This document shows, in pieces, positions 45,066 through 54,479 of a stretch of DNA of 64,000 nucleotides (the first letter of the stretch is position 1; each line of letters begins with the position of its first letter). Location of the stretch: assembly GCA_902767135.1 (NCBI GenBank), contig CACXGE010000027.1:20870-84869 (forward strand). Direction: 5' to 3'. The translations under genes were made by a program, and so were the position numbers. Under the pieces are notes generated by a model. The model saw nothing but the letters and a program-made list of their open reading frames with translations. It was not told the origin of the DNA and searched no databases. Origin of the DNA: an uncultured Lachnospiraceae bacterium (GTDB taxonomy: Bacteria; Bacillota; Clostridia; Lachnospirales; Lachnospiraceae).

Positions 45066-46358
45066 ATGAGAATCGTTAAGTTAGATGAACAGACAAAAAA
45101 GAACATTCTTGAAGATTTATTAAAAAGAAGTCCAAACAGCTACGGAGAATTCGAACAGCGTGTGGCTGATATTGTAGACAATGTAAAGGAAAATGGAGAT
45201 AAGGCTATTTTCGATTACACCCAGCGATTTGACGGGGTGAAGGTGGATGCCCAGACAATTCGTGTCACAGAAGATGAAATCAAAGAAGCTTATGAAAAAG
45301 TCAGCGATGAACTTTTACAGATTATTCGTAAAGCATTAAAGAATATTGAGGATTACCATGTAATGCAGCGTCAGCAGAGCTGGTTTCACTCAACACCAAA
45401 GGGAACTATTTTAGGACAGAAGGTGACTCCATTAGAAAAAGTTGGAGTCTATGTACCGGGAGGGAAAGCGGTGTATCCATCTTCTGTATTGATGAATATT
45501 ATGCCTGCCAAGGTTGCGGGGGTAGATAGAATTATTATGACAACACCTCCTGGAAAGGATGGAAAAGTTTGTCCAACTACTCTGGTTGCTGCCACGGAGG
45601 CTGGGGCAACTGAAGTATATAAAGTAGGCGGAGCCCAGGCTATCGCAGCATTGGCCTATGGAACGGAAAGTATACCGAAGGTTGACAAAATTGTGGGACC
45701 GGGAAATATTTACGTAGCCCTTGCAAAAAAGGCTGTTTATGGACATGTGAGTATTGACTCTATTGCCGGACCTAGCGAAATCCTTGTCATTGCCGATGAA
45801 ACTGCAAATCCACGTTTTGTGGCAGCAGATTTGTTATCCCAGGCAGAGCACGATGAAATGGCATCCGCTATTTTGATTACCACCAGCCAGGAACTGGCAG
45901 ATAAGGTATCTGTGGAAGTGGATAAATTCACAGCTGAGCTTTCAAGAAAAGAGATTATTCAAAAGTCCCTGGATAACTATGGATATATTCTGGTGGCAGA
46001 TTCTATGGATGATGCTATTGCCGCAGCCAATGAAATTGCATCAGAACATTTGGAAATCCAGACAAAGGACCCATATCATGTGATGACAAAAGTTCGCAAC
46101 GCAGGTGCGATCTTTATTGGAGAATACAGTTCCGAACCATTAGGGGATTATTTTGCAGGTCCAAATCATGTTCTTCCAACGAACGGAACAGCAAAATTCT
46201 TTTCTCCTCTTAGCGTAGATGATTTTATCAAAAAGTCCAGCATTATCTCTTACTCTAGAGAAGCTTTGGAGGAAGTGAACAAGGACATCATCAAGTTTGC
46301 GGAATCTGAGCAGCTTACGGCACATGCAAATTCTATCAAAGTAAGATTCGAATCATAG
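45066..46358 (+). CDS. hisD: Histidinol dehydrogenase
   Basis: Zinc enzyme making the last two oxidations to histidine. Clear motifs are VPGGKAVYPSSVLMN, the conserved KIVGPGNIYVALAKK, DSIAGPSEILV and LLSQAEHDEMASA, plus GPNHVLPT near the C-terminus. The length of 430 residues is normal. It starts after an AAGGAGAAG site. Confidence 0.98.
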   Translation: MRIVKLDEQTKKNILEDLLKRSPNSYGEFEQRVADIVDNVKENGDKAIFDYTQRFDGVKVDAQTIRVTEDEIKEAYEKVSDELLQIIRKALKNIEDYHVMQRQQSWFHSTPKGTILGQKVTPLEKVGVYVPGGKAVYPSSVLMNIMPAKVAGVDRIIMTTPPGKDGKVCPTTLVAATEAGATEVYKVGGAQAIAALAYGTESIPKVDKIVGPGNIYVALAKKAVYGHVSIDSIAGPSEILVIADETANPRFVAADLLSQAEHDEMASAILITTSQELADKVSVEVDKFTAELSRKEIIQKSLDNYGYILVADSMDDAIAAANEIASEHLEIQTKDPYHVMTKVRNAGAIFIGEYSSEPLGDYFAGPNHVLPTNGTAKFFSPLSVDDFIKKSSIISYSREALEEVNKDIIKFAESEQLTAHANSIKVRFES

Positions 46359-46376
46359 TTTGGGACGGTGAAAACT

Positions 46377-46967
46377 ATGGAACATAGAAAAGCGAATGTT
46401 ACAAGGAAAACAAATGAGACAGATATTTTTATTGAATTGGATTTGGATGGTACAGGAAAGGCTGAGATTGATACTGGGATTGGTTTCTTTGACCATATGC
46501 TGGAAGGGTTTGCAAAGCATGGCTTCTTTGACTTGAAATGCAAGGTAAAAGGCGATTTGATTGTAGATTGCCACCATACCATAGAAGATACGGGAATAGC
46601 CTTGGGAACGGCAATGAAAAAAGCTTTGGGCAATAAAAAAGGAATCAAGAGATTTGGACAGAGATATCTTCCAATGGATGAGACTTTGGTCTTATGTGCT
46701 GTAGATTTGTCCGGTCGGCCGTATCTGGCATTCAATATGGATTTCACTACAGAGCGAGTGGGTTACTATGATACAGAAATGGTAAAGGAATTCTTTTATG
46801 CAGTCTCTTACTCTGCAATGATGAATCTGCATATAAAGTTAGAGTATGGTAGCAATAACCATCACATCATAGAGGCAGCTTACAAGGCATTTGCGAAAGC
46901 TTTGGATGAAGCCTGCAGTTATGATGAAAGAGTTACGGATGTATTGTCTACCAAGGGAACACTGTGA
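46377..46967 (+). CDS. hisB: Imidazoleglycerol-phosphate dehydratase
   Basis: Monofunctional dehydratase of histidine synthesis, without the phosphatase half found in enterobacterial HisB. Metal-binding histidines are in FFDHMLEGFAKHG, DCHHTIED and the second half EYGSNNHHIIEAAYKA. The ATG at 46377 gives 196 residues; a GTG at 46368 is also in frame but lies inside the probable site. Confidence 0.96.
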   Translation: MEHRKANVTRKTNETDIFIELDLDGTGKAEIDTGIGFFDHMLEGFAKHGFFDLKCKVKGDLIVDCHHTIEDTGIALGTAMKKALGNKKGIKRFGQRYLPMDETLVLCAVDLSGRPYLAFNMDFTTERVGYYDTEMVKEFFYAVSYSAMMNLHIKLEYGSNNHHIIEAAYKAFAKALDEACSYDERVTDVLSTKGTL

Positions 46968-47011
46968 TTTGAACATGGCACAGATCAACGGGCCAGAGAG
47001 GAAAGAAAGTT

Positions 47012-47377
47012 ATGGAAAGTAAGATGAAACCATTAAATAGCAATATGAAGTGGGAAGATTTTAAGCTGAATTCAGATGGAATGTTACCGGTAATTGTGCA
47101 GGATATCGAGAACAATCAGGTATTGATGATGGCGTATATGAACAAGGAAGCCTACGAAAAAACAATAGAAACAGGAACCATGACTTATTACAGCAGAAGC
47201 AGACAGGAATTATGGATTAAGGGACTAACCTCCGGGCATTATCAGTATGTGAAAGAAATGTATCTGGACTGTGATGTGGATACTATGCTGGTGAAAGTAG
47301 AGCAGGTAGGTGCGGCTTGTCACACTGGAAAGAGAAGTTGTTTTTTTAGGGATGTGTTAAAAAAAGAAGAAATTTAG
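47012..47377 (+). CDS. hisI: Phosphoribosyl-AMP cyclohydrolase
   Basis: 121-residue monofunctional HisI without a fused HisE. The conserved [28 protein letters not shown], the metal-binding [13 protein letters not shown] and [11 protein letters not shown] are present. It is the last his gene here; hisH, hisA, hisF and hisE are not in the window and must be elsewhere or in a second operon. Confidence 0.96.
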   Translation: MESKMKPLNSNMKWEDFKLNSDGMLPVIVQDIENNQVLMMAYMNKEAYEKTIETGTMTYYSRSRQELWIKGLTSGHYQYVKEMYLDCDVDTMLVKVEQVGAACHTGKRSCFFRDVLKKEEI

Positions 47378-47422
47378 GCTAAAAAGGACAATAAAGATAT
47401 AAATTTCTTTAGGAGCAGGAAA

Positions 47423-48346
47423 GTGAATAAAGCAAATGAAGTTGTTGAAAAAATAAAAAATAAGTATGATAAATTGAGCAAAGGTCAAAAACTGTTGGCG
47501 GATTATATTATCAGTAACTACGATAAAGCAGCGTTTTTAACAGCGGCAAAGCTGGGAGCATTGGTTGGAGTGAGCGAATCTACCGTGGTGCGGTTTGCCA
47601 TGAACCTGGGATATCAGGGATACCCTGAATTTCAGCGGGCACTGGAGGAAATGGTTCGAAATAAACTAAATTCCATTCAGAGAATGGAAGTGGCCTATGG
47701 ACGAATCAGCCAGCCACAGATTTTAAGTTCTGTCTTACAGGCAGATGCCGACAAGATTAAACTGACATTGGAAAATATTGATGAAAAGGCCTTTGAGACG
47801 GCAATCGATATTTTATTGAATGCCAAGCATATTTATGTGTTGGGAATCAGAAGTTGTAGCCCATTAGCTAATTTTTTAAGCTTTTATCTTAATATGTTAT
47901 TTGATAATGTTCATTTGATTCAGACCAACAGTGCCAGTGAGATATTTGAACAGATGATTCGAATTGATGAGCAGGATGCAATTATAGGTATCAGTTTTCC
48001 AAGATATTCTGTAAGGACCTTGAAGGCCATGGAGTTTGCAAACAACAGAAATGCCAAGGTGATTACCTTGACGGACAGTATACACTCTCCTATGAACCTG
48101 TACTCTTCCTGTAATTTAATTGCAAGAAGTGATATGGCATCTATTGTGGATTCTTTGGTTGCTCCTTTAAGTGTAATCAATGCCCTGGTGGTAGCTTTAT
48201 GTATGAGGAAACAGACAGAGGTTGTGAATACCCTGGAGACCTTGGAAAAGATATGGGATGAATATCAGGTTTACAGTAACGATGAAATCAATTACGTGGA
48301 AAATGACGTGATATTAAAAGATCCGTATTTGGAGAATAATGTATGA
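47423..48346 (+). CDS. RpiR/MurR-family transcriptional regulator
   Basis: 307-residue regulator with an N-terminal HTH of the RpiR type (residues about 1-77: SKGQKLLADYII, VGVSESTVVRFA) and a sugar-phosphate isomerase (SIS) effector domain (about 110-240: VLGIRSCSPLAN). It should sense a phosphosugar. A GTG start at 47423 follows AGGAGCAGGAAA. No sugar gene lies beside it; it overlaps the flavoprotein by four bases. Confidence 0.92.
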   Translation: MNKANEVVEKIKNKYDKLSKGQKLLADYIISNYDKAAFLTAAKLGALVGVSESTVVRFAMNLGYQGYPEFQRALEEMVRNKLNSIQRMEVAYGRISQPQILSSVLQADADKIKLTLENIDEKAFETAIDILLNAKHIYVLGIRSCSPLANFLSFYLNMLFDNVHLIQTNSASEIFEQMIRIDEQDAIIGISFPRYSVRTLKAMEFANNRNAKVITLTDSIHSPMNLYSSCNLIARSDMASIVDSLVAPLSVINALVVALCMRKQTEVVNTLETLEKIWDEYQVYSNDEINYVENDVILKDPYLENNV

Positions 48347-49575
48347 AAAACGTGATTATAGTAGGTGGCGGTGCGGCTGGTATGATGGCAGCAATACAGG
48401 CAGCCAGAAGCGGTGCCAGGGTTACCTTGTATGAGAAAAACGACAGGTTAGGGAAAAAATTATTTATTACAGGGAAAGGTCGGTGTAATCTCACCAACGC
48501 CTGTGATATGGAAGACTTGTTAAAAGCGGTAATGAAAAATTATAAATTTATGTACAGCTCTTTTCAAAACTTCAACAATTGGGAAGCTTTGGGCTTATTT
48601 GAAGAACTGGGTGTGCCCACGAAAATTGAACGAGGAAACAGGGTATTTCCTGCCACAGACCACTCATCAGATATTATCCGTGCCCTGGAAAATGAGATGA
48701 AACGGTGCGGGGTACAAGTGATGCTACAGCAGCCGGTAAAAAAAATATTATGCCATGATGGCAGGGTAGAGGGGGTAGTGTTGGAGTCGGGAACCAAGGC
48801 GTTTTCTGACCGTGTGATCATAGCTACAGGCGGTTTGTCCTATCCCTTAACCGGTTCTACCGGAGATGGACTCAGATTCGCAAAGGAACTTGGAATAAGA
48901 GTGACAGAAACGTCACCGGCGTTAGTGCCGTTGGTGACAAAGGAAGATTATGTGCCCCAAATGCAAGGGCTGTCTTTGCGAAATGTAAACGTGAAAATCA
49001 AGAGTGATGGCAAGGTGCTTTATGATGAATTCGGAGAGATGTTGTTTACCCATTATGGGTTAAGCGGTCCACTGATTCTAAGTGCCAGCAGTATGATTCT
49101 GGATGATTTAAAGAAGCATCCATTGAAGGTGGAAATAGATTTAAAACCGGCGTTGACAGAAGAACAACTGGACCACAGAATCCTTAGAGATTTTTCACAG
49201 GCTCAGAACAAACAGTTTAAAAATGTGTTGGGCAATTTATTGCCTGCCAAATTGATTCCTGTAATGATAAACTTAAGTGGCATTTCCCCAGAAAAAAAAG
49301 TAAACGAGATTAACAAAAAAGAACGCAGAAAACTTTTGGAAATGCTAAAAAGATTCCCTGTGACAGTGATTGGTGTCAGGGATTACAACGAGGCTATCAT
49401 TACCAGAGGTGGAGTGGATGTAAAGGAAATCTCTCCAGCTACTATGGAATGCAAAAAAATTGAAAATTTATATTTTGTGGGAGAGGTTTTGGATGTGGAT
49501 GCAGTTACCGGAGGCTTCAATTTACAGATTGCATGGTCCACGGCTGTGGCTGCCGGGAAAGCAGTGGCAAAATAA
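48343..49575 (+). CDS. HI0933-family NAD(P)/FAD-dependent oxidoreductase
   Basis: 410-residue flavoprotein of the YhiN/HI0933 type. The FAD motif is VGGGAAGMMAAIQAARSGA at the N-terminus, and GKGRCNLTNA and the C-terminal FVGEVLDVDAVTGGFNLQIA signature identify the family. Substrate is unknown. The ATG overlaps the end of the RpiR gene. Confidence 0.92.
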   Translation: MKNVIIVGGGAAGMMAAIQAARSGARVTLYEKNDRLGKKLFITGKGRCNLTNACDMEDLLKAVMKNYKFMYSSFQNFNNWEALGLFEELGVPTKIERGNRVFPATDHSSDIIRALENEMKRCGVQVMLQQPVKKILCHDGRVEGVVLESGTKAFSDRVIIATGGLSYPLTGSTGDGLRFAKELGIRVTETSPALVPLVTKEDYVPQMQGLSLRNVNVKIKSDGKVLYDEFGEMLFTHYGLSGPLILSASSMILDDLKKHPLKVEIDLKPALTEEQLDHRILRDFSQAQNKQFKNVLGNLLPAKLIPVMINLSGISPEKKVNEINKKERRKLLEMLKRFPVTVIGVRDYNEAIITRGGVDVKEISPATMECKKIENLYFVGEVLDVDAVTGGFNLQIAWSTAVAAGKAVAK

Positions 49576-49637
49576 TATCCCATAAATTTCCGAATATTTT
49601 TATAAAAATGAATGAAATACAGAAAAAGGAGAAAAAT

Positions 49638-50303
49638 ATGTCTTATAATATAGCTATTGATGGACCGGCAGGGGCGGGAAAGAGTACCATCGCAAAAAAA
49701 ATTGCAAAGGAGCTGTCTTATATTTACGTGGATACCGGTGCCATGTACCGTGCTATGGCGTTATTTTTTATTCGCCAGGGAATTGGTCCCGAAGAAACGG
49801 AGAGGATCAACCAAGAATGCGAAAATGCAAATATTACCATTGAATACAAGGATGGGGAGCAACAGGTTCTTTTGAATGGAGAAAATGTGAATGGGCTGAT
49901 TCGTACAGAGGAAGTTGGAAATATGGCATCTGCAACTTCTGTCAACGTAAATGTAAGAACAAAGATGGTTCAATTGCAGCAACAGCTGGCAAAAACAGCA
50001 GATGTGATTATGGATGGCCGTGATATAGGAACCAAGGTATTGCCAAACGCCACATTAAAGATTTACCTTACAGCCAGTTCGAGAACAAGAGCAACCAGAA
50101 GGTACAATGAGCTGGTGGCAAAAAATGTGGAGTGTGATTTAGATACCATAGAGAAGGATATTATTGACAGAGATTACAGAGATATGCATAGAGAACATTC
50201 CCCTTTGATGCAGGCAGAGGATGCGATTCTTGTGGATTCTTCAGATATGACTATCCAGGAAGTGGTAGATGAAATTATTGCCCTTTTCAGAGAGAGAATG
50301 TAG
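49638..50303 (+). CDS. cmk: Cytidylate kinase
   Basis: Phosphorylates CMP and dCMP. P-loop IDGPAGAGKST (residues 6-16), VDTGAMYRA and DGRDIGTKVLP are diagnostic. The ATG at 49638 follows AAAAGGAGAAAAAT; the longer frame overlaps the flavoprotein. cmk-ispH-rpsA is a classical Clostridia order. Confidence 0.97.
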   Translation: MSYNIAIDGPAGAGKSTIAKKIAKELSYIYVDTGAMYRAMALFFIRQGIGPEETERINQECENANITIEYKDGEQQVLLNGENVNGLIRTEEVGNMASATSVNVNVRTKMVQLQQQLAKTADVIMDGRDIGTKVLPNATLKIYLTASSRTRATRRYNELVAKNVECDLDTIEKDIIDRDYRDMHREHSPLMQAEDAILVDSSDMTIQEVVDEIIALFRERM

Positions 50304-50314
50304 AGGTTTCGAAT

Positions 50315-51157
50315 ATGGAAGTTAAACTTGCAAAAACGGCTGGGTTTTGTTTTGGAGTAAAAAGAGCCGTGGATACAGTATATGAACAGGTGAAGACTGG
50401 AAAAAAAATCTACACCCTTGGACCGATTATTCACAATGAAGAGGTGGTGAAGGATTTAGAAAAACGAGGGGTGATTGTCCTTAATTCAGAAGAAGAATTA
50501 AAGAACCTAACAGAAGGTACTGTAATTATCCGTTCCCATGGTGTGGAGAAGAGAGTATATGAACTGATAGAACAGCAGAAATTAGAGCACGTGGATGCTA
50601 CCTGTCCATTTGTGCGCAAGATTCACAAGATTGTGGAAGAGGAAAGTGAAAAGGGAAATACCATTTTAATTATTGGCAATGCCACACATCCGGAAGTGGA
50701 GGGAATCAGAGGTTGGAGTAAAACTCCCGCTTATGTGGTAAATAATGTAGAAGAGGCTCGTAAATTTGACGAAAAAGTCGACAAAAAATTGTGTATTGTA
50801 TCACAGACGACATTTAATTACAAGAAATTTCAAGAATTAGTTGAAATTATTTCAAAAAAGGGGTATGATATAATTGTTTTGAATACCATTTGTAATGCAA
50901 CGAATGAACGTCAGCAGGAGGCACAGGAAATTGCAAAAGAAGTGGAGGCTATGATTGTCATTGGAGGCAGGCATAGTTCCAACACACAAAAGTTATTCGA
51001 AATATGCAAAAAAGAATGTGAAAATACTTACTATATACAGACACTTGTTGATTTAGATTTTGACAGACTAAAGACTGTTGGCTGCGTAGGTATTACCGCA
51101 GGGGCATCCACCCCAAAGAATATTATTGAGGAGGTTCAATGTAAATGTCAGAATTAA
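50315..51157 (+). CDS. ispH: 4-hydroxy-3-methylbut-2-enyl diphosphate reductase
   Basis: Last enzyme of the MEP isoprenoid pathway, an iron-sulfur protein. Cluster cysteines are in AGFCFGVKRA (Cys 12), DATCPFV and NTICNAT; conserved histidines are in IIHNEEVV, SHGVEKR and ATHPEVEG. At 280 residues it is full length. Its last 13 bases overlap the start of rpsA in another frame. In many Clostridia these two genes are fused; here they are separate but overlapping. Confidence 0.97.
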   Translation: MEVKLAKTAGFCFGVKRAVDTVYEQVKTGKKIYTLGPIIHNEEVVKDLEKRGVIVLNSEEELKNLTEGTVIIRSHGVEKRVYELIEQQKLEHVDATCPFVRKIHKIVEEESEKGNTILIIGNATHPEVEGIRGWSKTPAYVVNNVEEARKFDEKVDKKLCIVSQTTFNYKKFQELVEIISKKGYDIIVLNTICNATNERQQEAQEIAKEVEAMIVIGGRHSSNTQKLFEICKKECENTYYIQTLVDLDFDRLKTVGCVGITAGASTPKNIIEEVQCKCQN

Positions 51158-52230
51158 GTTTTGAAGAAATGCTGGATCAGTCTTTTAAGACTATCAGAAC
51201 TGGCGAAAAAGTGGAAGGAACTGTAATAAGCGTAAAGGAAGATGAAATCATCTTAAATATAGGTTACAAAGCAGACGGTATTATTACAAGAAACGAGTAC
51301 ACGAACACACCAAATGTTGACCTGACTACAATGGTGCAGGTTGGCGAAACAATGGAAGCAAAGGTTATTAAGGTAAATGACGGTGAAGGTCAGGTATTAT
51401 TAACCTACAAACGTCTTGCAGCAGACAAGGCAAATGAAAGATTAGAAGAAGCTTTCAATAACAAGGAAGTTTTAAAAGCAAAAGTTGCCCAGGTATTAGA
51501 TGGTGGCTTAAGCGTAGTTGTAGATGAAGCAAGAGTATTTATTCCTGCAAGCTTAGTTTCAGATACTTATGAAAAGAATTTAGAAAAATATGCTGGACAG
51601 GAAATCGAATTTGTGATCAGCGAATTTAATCCAAAGAGAAGAAGAATCATTGGAGACCGTAAACAGCTTATTATGGCTGAAAAGGCTGAAAAGCAAAAAG
51701 AATTATTTGCAAAGATTTCTGCCGGAGATATTGTGGAAGGCGTAGTTAAGAATGTGACAGATTTTGGTGCATTCGTTGACTTAGGCGGAGCAGATGGATT
51801 ACTTCATATCTCAGAAATGTCATGGGGTAGAGTTGAAAATCCAAAGAAGGTATTTAAGGTTGGTGATACTGTAAAAGTATTAATCAAAGAGATTACCGGA
51901 GAAAAAATTGCATTATCTATGAAATTCCCAGAGGCAAATCCTTGGAACAATGCGGCTGAAAAGTATGCAGTTGGAAATGTTGTTAAGGGTAAGGTAGCAA
52001 GAATGACAGATTTTGGTGCTTTCGTTGAGTTAGAAGCTGGTGTAGATGCACTGTTACATGTATCTCAGATTTCTAGAACTCATGTTGAAAAGCCAGCTGA
52101 TTTCTTAAAGGTTGGACAGGAAGTGGAAGCTAAAATTGTTGATTTCAACGAAGCTGACAAGAAAATCAGCCTGAGCATGAAGGTTCTTGAGCCAGAAGCA
52201 ACAACAGAAGAAACAGCAACAGAAGAATAA
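51145..52230 (+). CDS. rpsA: 30S ribosomal protein S1 homolog with four S1 domains
   Basis: 361-residue RNA-binding protein. Four S1 repeats can be followed: GEKVEGTVISVKEDEIILNI, then a degenerate one around VAQVLDGGLSVVVDE, then GDIVEGVVKNVTDFGAFVDL (core VTDFGAFVDL) and GNVVKGKVARMTDFGAFVEL. Shorter than the six-domain enterobacterial S1, as usual in Firmicutes. The ATG lies inside the end of ispH. A terminator follows. Confidence 0.95.
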   Translation: MSELSFEEMLDQSFKTIRTGEKVEGTVISVKEDEIILNIGYKADGIITRNEYTNTPNVDLTTMVQVGETMEAKVIKVNDGEGQVLLTYKRLAADKANERLEEAFNNKEVLKAKVAQVLDGGLSVVVDEARVFIPASLVSDTYEKNLEKYAGQEIEFVISEFNPKRRRIIGDRKQLIMAEKAEKQKELFAKISAGDIVEGVVKNVTDFGAFVDLGGADGLLHISEMSWGRVENPKKVFKVGDTVKVLIKEITGEKIALSMKFPEANPWNNAAEKYAVGNVVKGKVARMTDFGAFVELEAGVDALLHVSQISRTHVEKPADFLKVGQEVEAKIVDFNEADKKISLSMKVLEPEATTEETATEE

Positions 52231-52243
52231 TTGGTTGTATTAG

Positions 52244-52289
52244 GTAAGTATAGTAGGGTCTGCCGATAGTGGCTGACCTTACTTTTTTA
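52244..52289 (+). terminator. Terminator after rpsA
   Basis: GGTCtGCC and GGCtGACC form an interrupted stem within a longer GTAAG/CTTAC pairing, followed by TTTTTT. It ends the cmk-ispH-rpsA unit. Confidence 0.8.
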
Positions 52290-52328
52290 TGGTTAGATAA
52301 GAATCATGAATAGAAAGGGGAAACAGGT

Positions 52329-53108
52329 ATGGCAATGGATTATGAAGGCTTTAAGAAAAAGGTATATGAATTAACAAAAATTGATTTGAGCTTATACAAA
52401 GAAAAGCAGATGAAACGAAGAATTGATACGTTGATTGCGAAGAATAATATTTCGGGTTATGATGATTATGTCAAGGCAATTCAGACGGATAAAAATTTGT
52501 TTGAAGGCTTTGTAAATTATTTAACCATCAATGTGTCGGAGTTTTATCGCAATCCGGAACAGTGGGAAATCCTTGATAAAGATGTGTTCCCTATGCTGAT
52601 TCAAAGATATGGAAAAAATCTTAAAATTTGGAGTGCTGCCTGTTCTACAGGTGATGAGCCTTATTCTTTGGTTATGGCTTTATCTCGGCATTTACCACTG
52701 AGCAATATCAAAATTATTGCTACAGATATAGATAAGCAGGTAATTGCAAAGGCGAAAGTGGGCTTATACAATGAAAAAAGTATTGCGGCAGTTCCAAAGG
52801 ATTTGAAACAAAAGTATTTCACCAAGGTAGGACCATCCTATCAGATTTCGGAAGAAATTAAATCGAGAGTGGAATTTAAGGAACATAATTTGTTGAAAGA
52901 TCCATATCCATCAGATTGTAATCTTATTGTATGTAGAAATGTAATGATTTACTTTACGGAGGAGGCTAAGCAGGATATATATATAATGTTTCACTCTGCG
53001 CTGAAAAGTAAGGGGATTTTATTTATTGGCAGTACAGAACAGATTATGAATTATAAAGAATTGAACTATGATCGTTATAAATCCTTTTTTTATCAGAGAG
53101 CGGATTAA
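52329..53108 (+). CDS. cheR: CheR-type chemoreceptor glutamate methyltransferase
   Basis: SAM-dependent enzyme that methylates chemoreceptors. The N-terminal helical domain (about 1-75), the SAM motif WSAACSTGDEPYSL and CRNVMIYF are present. At 259 residues it is a normal CheR without extra domains. It is solitary; no cheB, cheA or receptor gene lies near. The site AGGGGAAACAGGT precedes the ATG. Confidence 0.95.
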   Translation: MAMDYEGFKKKVYELTKIDLSLYKEKQMKRRIDTLIAKNNISGYDDYVKAIQTDKNLFEGFVNYLTINVSEFYRNPEQWEILDKDVFPMLIQRYGKNLKIWSAACSTGDEPYSLVMALSRHLPLSNIKIIATDIDKQVIAKAKVGLYNEKSIAAVPKDLKQKYFTKVGPSYQISEEIKSRVEFKEHNLLKDPYPSDCNLIVCRNVMIYFTEEAKQDIYIMFHSALKSKGILFIGSTEQIMNYKELNYDRYKSFFYQRAD

Positions 53109-53112
53109 GGGT

Positions 53113-53140
53113 TACTGTTCACAGATATCTGTGAACAGTA
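53113..53140. terminator. Perfect 28-base palindrome between cheR and the YprB gene
   Basis: TACTGTTCACAGAT is followed directly by its exact reverse complement, with no spare loop bases. Set between converging genes, it can form a hairpin for both transcripts, but lacks T-runs. Contains the CTGTTCA/TGAACAG core of the dispersed family. Confidence 0.6.
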
Positions 53141-53151
53141 CGATTGAGGAA

Positions 53152-54213
53152 TTAATGCATCAGAAGCATGGAAAAAATGTATTTACACAGAAGGCTGGTA
53201 TCCGTACACTTTAGTTCTTCCAGGCTAAAGTAGCAGACCTTATCCTTGTATTCCTGTCGAAAGGCAGGGGATAGGATTTCATAGGGCTGCATTAGGAAAC
53301 AGCCTTCTTTTTTGCTGTAACAATTGCTGGCTTTGGCTTTTTGGCGACAGTCCTTGTCCATATATTCTGCCACACTTTTGTGGATTGCCATGTCTTCCAA
53401 TGGAAGATAGTAATAATTTTTGTAGTCCGGATAGAAATATTTTAGTGTTCCGGAAAAAATGGGTACTGTGATATATAATTCCTGCTCTTTGCTGTGTGCA
53501 GAAAAGAAATTGCATTGGTAATCAAAAGAAAATGGCAGGGGATAGACATATTTTAGGAAGAATGTGATGCTGTCATCGTTTCCTTTCAGACTTTGGTATT
53601 GTATTTTCTCGGCATTGAAATATTTTAGGCTGAGTAAAGAAGAAAGCTTCAACATTCCTTCTAAATCCTCGTGGTTGTGCAGCAATAGAATTTCCAGCAG
53701 GTCCTGACTTGGATTCTTTGCATAAGAATTATATATTGGGATTAATTCTCCGCCGTTATACTTGTCTTTTCGATGGATAGAGGAAAATTCTTCGATGGTT
53801 TTCTGTTTTAAATTTGGAAGACCAAAAAGTTTCTTATATGGAGTAATCAGTTTGTAAATATCACATTCCAAGAAGTTGGAAAATTCTTCGTCTATCTCAA
53901 AAAAATTACATTTTCCTAAAAGATATGGAATATCAAAACCATTCCCGTTAAAGTGAATCAAAGTATGAAAAGATTTTGAAAAATCAAAAAAAGCAGTTAA
54001 TATTTCCGTTTCTTCTCCCATATGATTTGCGAAGAACTGACGAATGCATGGAACGTTGTCTTTGAAATATAGGCAGCCAATTAAGTACAATTGGGAGTTT
54101 TTGGAAGAAAACCCTGTGGTTTCGATATCAAAGAACAAAATTTCTTCCAGTTTGTAAGTTTCAGAAAGCACCTTTGGAATTGGTGTATCCAGTTTATCAT
54201 CGAATGTATTCAT
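53152..54213 (-). CDS. YprB-type ribonuclease H-like exonuclease
   Basis: DEDD-type nuclease of the YprB family; substrate unknown. Acidic metal ligands are in LFFDIETTGF (Asp and Glu near residues 29 and 31), LIHFNGNGFDIPYL and a C-terminal LHNHEDLEGM. Two ATGs are in MTMNT; I chose the second (54213), eight bases from GGGAGG, as for pilT; the first is 54219. The helicase YprA, its usual Bacillus partner, is not adjacent. Length about 353 residues. Confidence 0.87.
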   Translation of the reverse strand: MNTFDDKLDTPIPKVLSETYKLEEILFFDIETTGFSSKNSQLYLIGCLYFKDNVPCIRQFFANHMGEETEILTAFFDFSKSFHTLIHFNGNGFDIPYLLGKCNFFEIDEEFSNFLECDIYKLITPYKKLFGLPNLKQKTIEEFSSIHRKDKYNGGELIPIYNSYAKNPSQDLLEILLLHNHEDLEGMLKLSSLLSLKYFNAEKIQYQSLKGNDDSITFFLKYVYPLPFSFDYQCNFFSAHSKEQELYITVPIFSGTLKYFYPDYKNYYYLPLEDMAIHKSVAEYMDKDCRQKAKASNCYSKKEGCFLMQPYEILSPAFRQEYKDKVCYFSLEELKCTDTSLLCKYIFSMLLMH

Positions 54214-54303
54214 AGTCATATCCTCCCTTAATCAAATTTCATAAATATGTATACTTGTATCTTATCACTAATGAAAAGAATAAAAAAGAATAAATGAAAA
54301 AAA

Positions 54304-54429
54304 GGTGTCAGGGGCGTGTCGATACTGTAACAATTCAACAGAAAAAGGAAGAAGTTTTTCTGATTGTTTATAGACTTTTTATTAAAAAGATAGTAAAATT
54401 TAGATATATGTGTTTGTCGAATTGACACC
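54304..54429. repeat. Inverted GGTGTCA/TGACACC pair flanking the rnf promoter
   Basis: GGTGTCA (54304-54310) and TGACACC (54423-54429) are exact inverted copies, and each is accompanied by TGTCGA (54317 and 54415). The right-hand one lies just after the predicted transcription start. They may be operator half-sites. Confidence 0.4.
54371..54399 (+). promoter_or_regulatory. Probable promoter of the rnf operon
   Basis: TAGACT (54371-54376) and TAAAAT (54394-54399) are spaced by 17 bases. The match is moderate. The transcript would have an 80-base leader. Confidence 0.5.
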
Positions 54430-54479
54430 ATAGGCTCAGAATAAGAGCAGAAGGAAAGTTACAGAAAGAAGGTTAGAAT

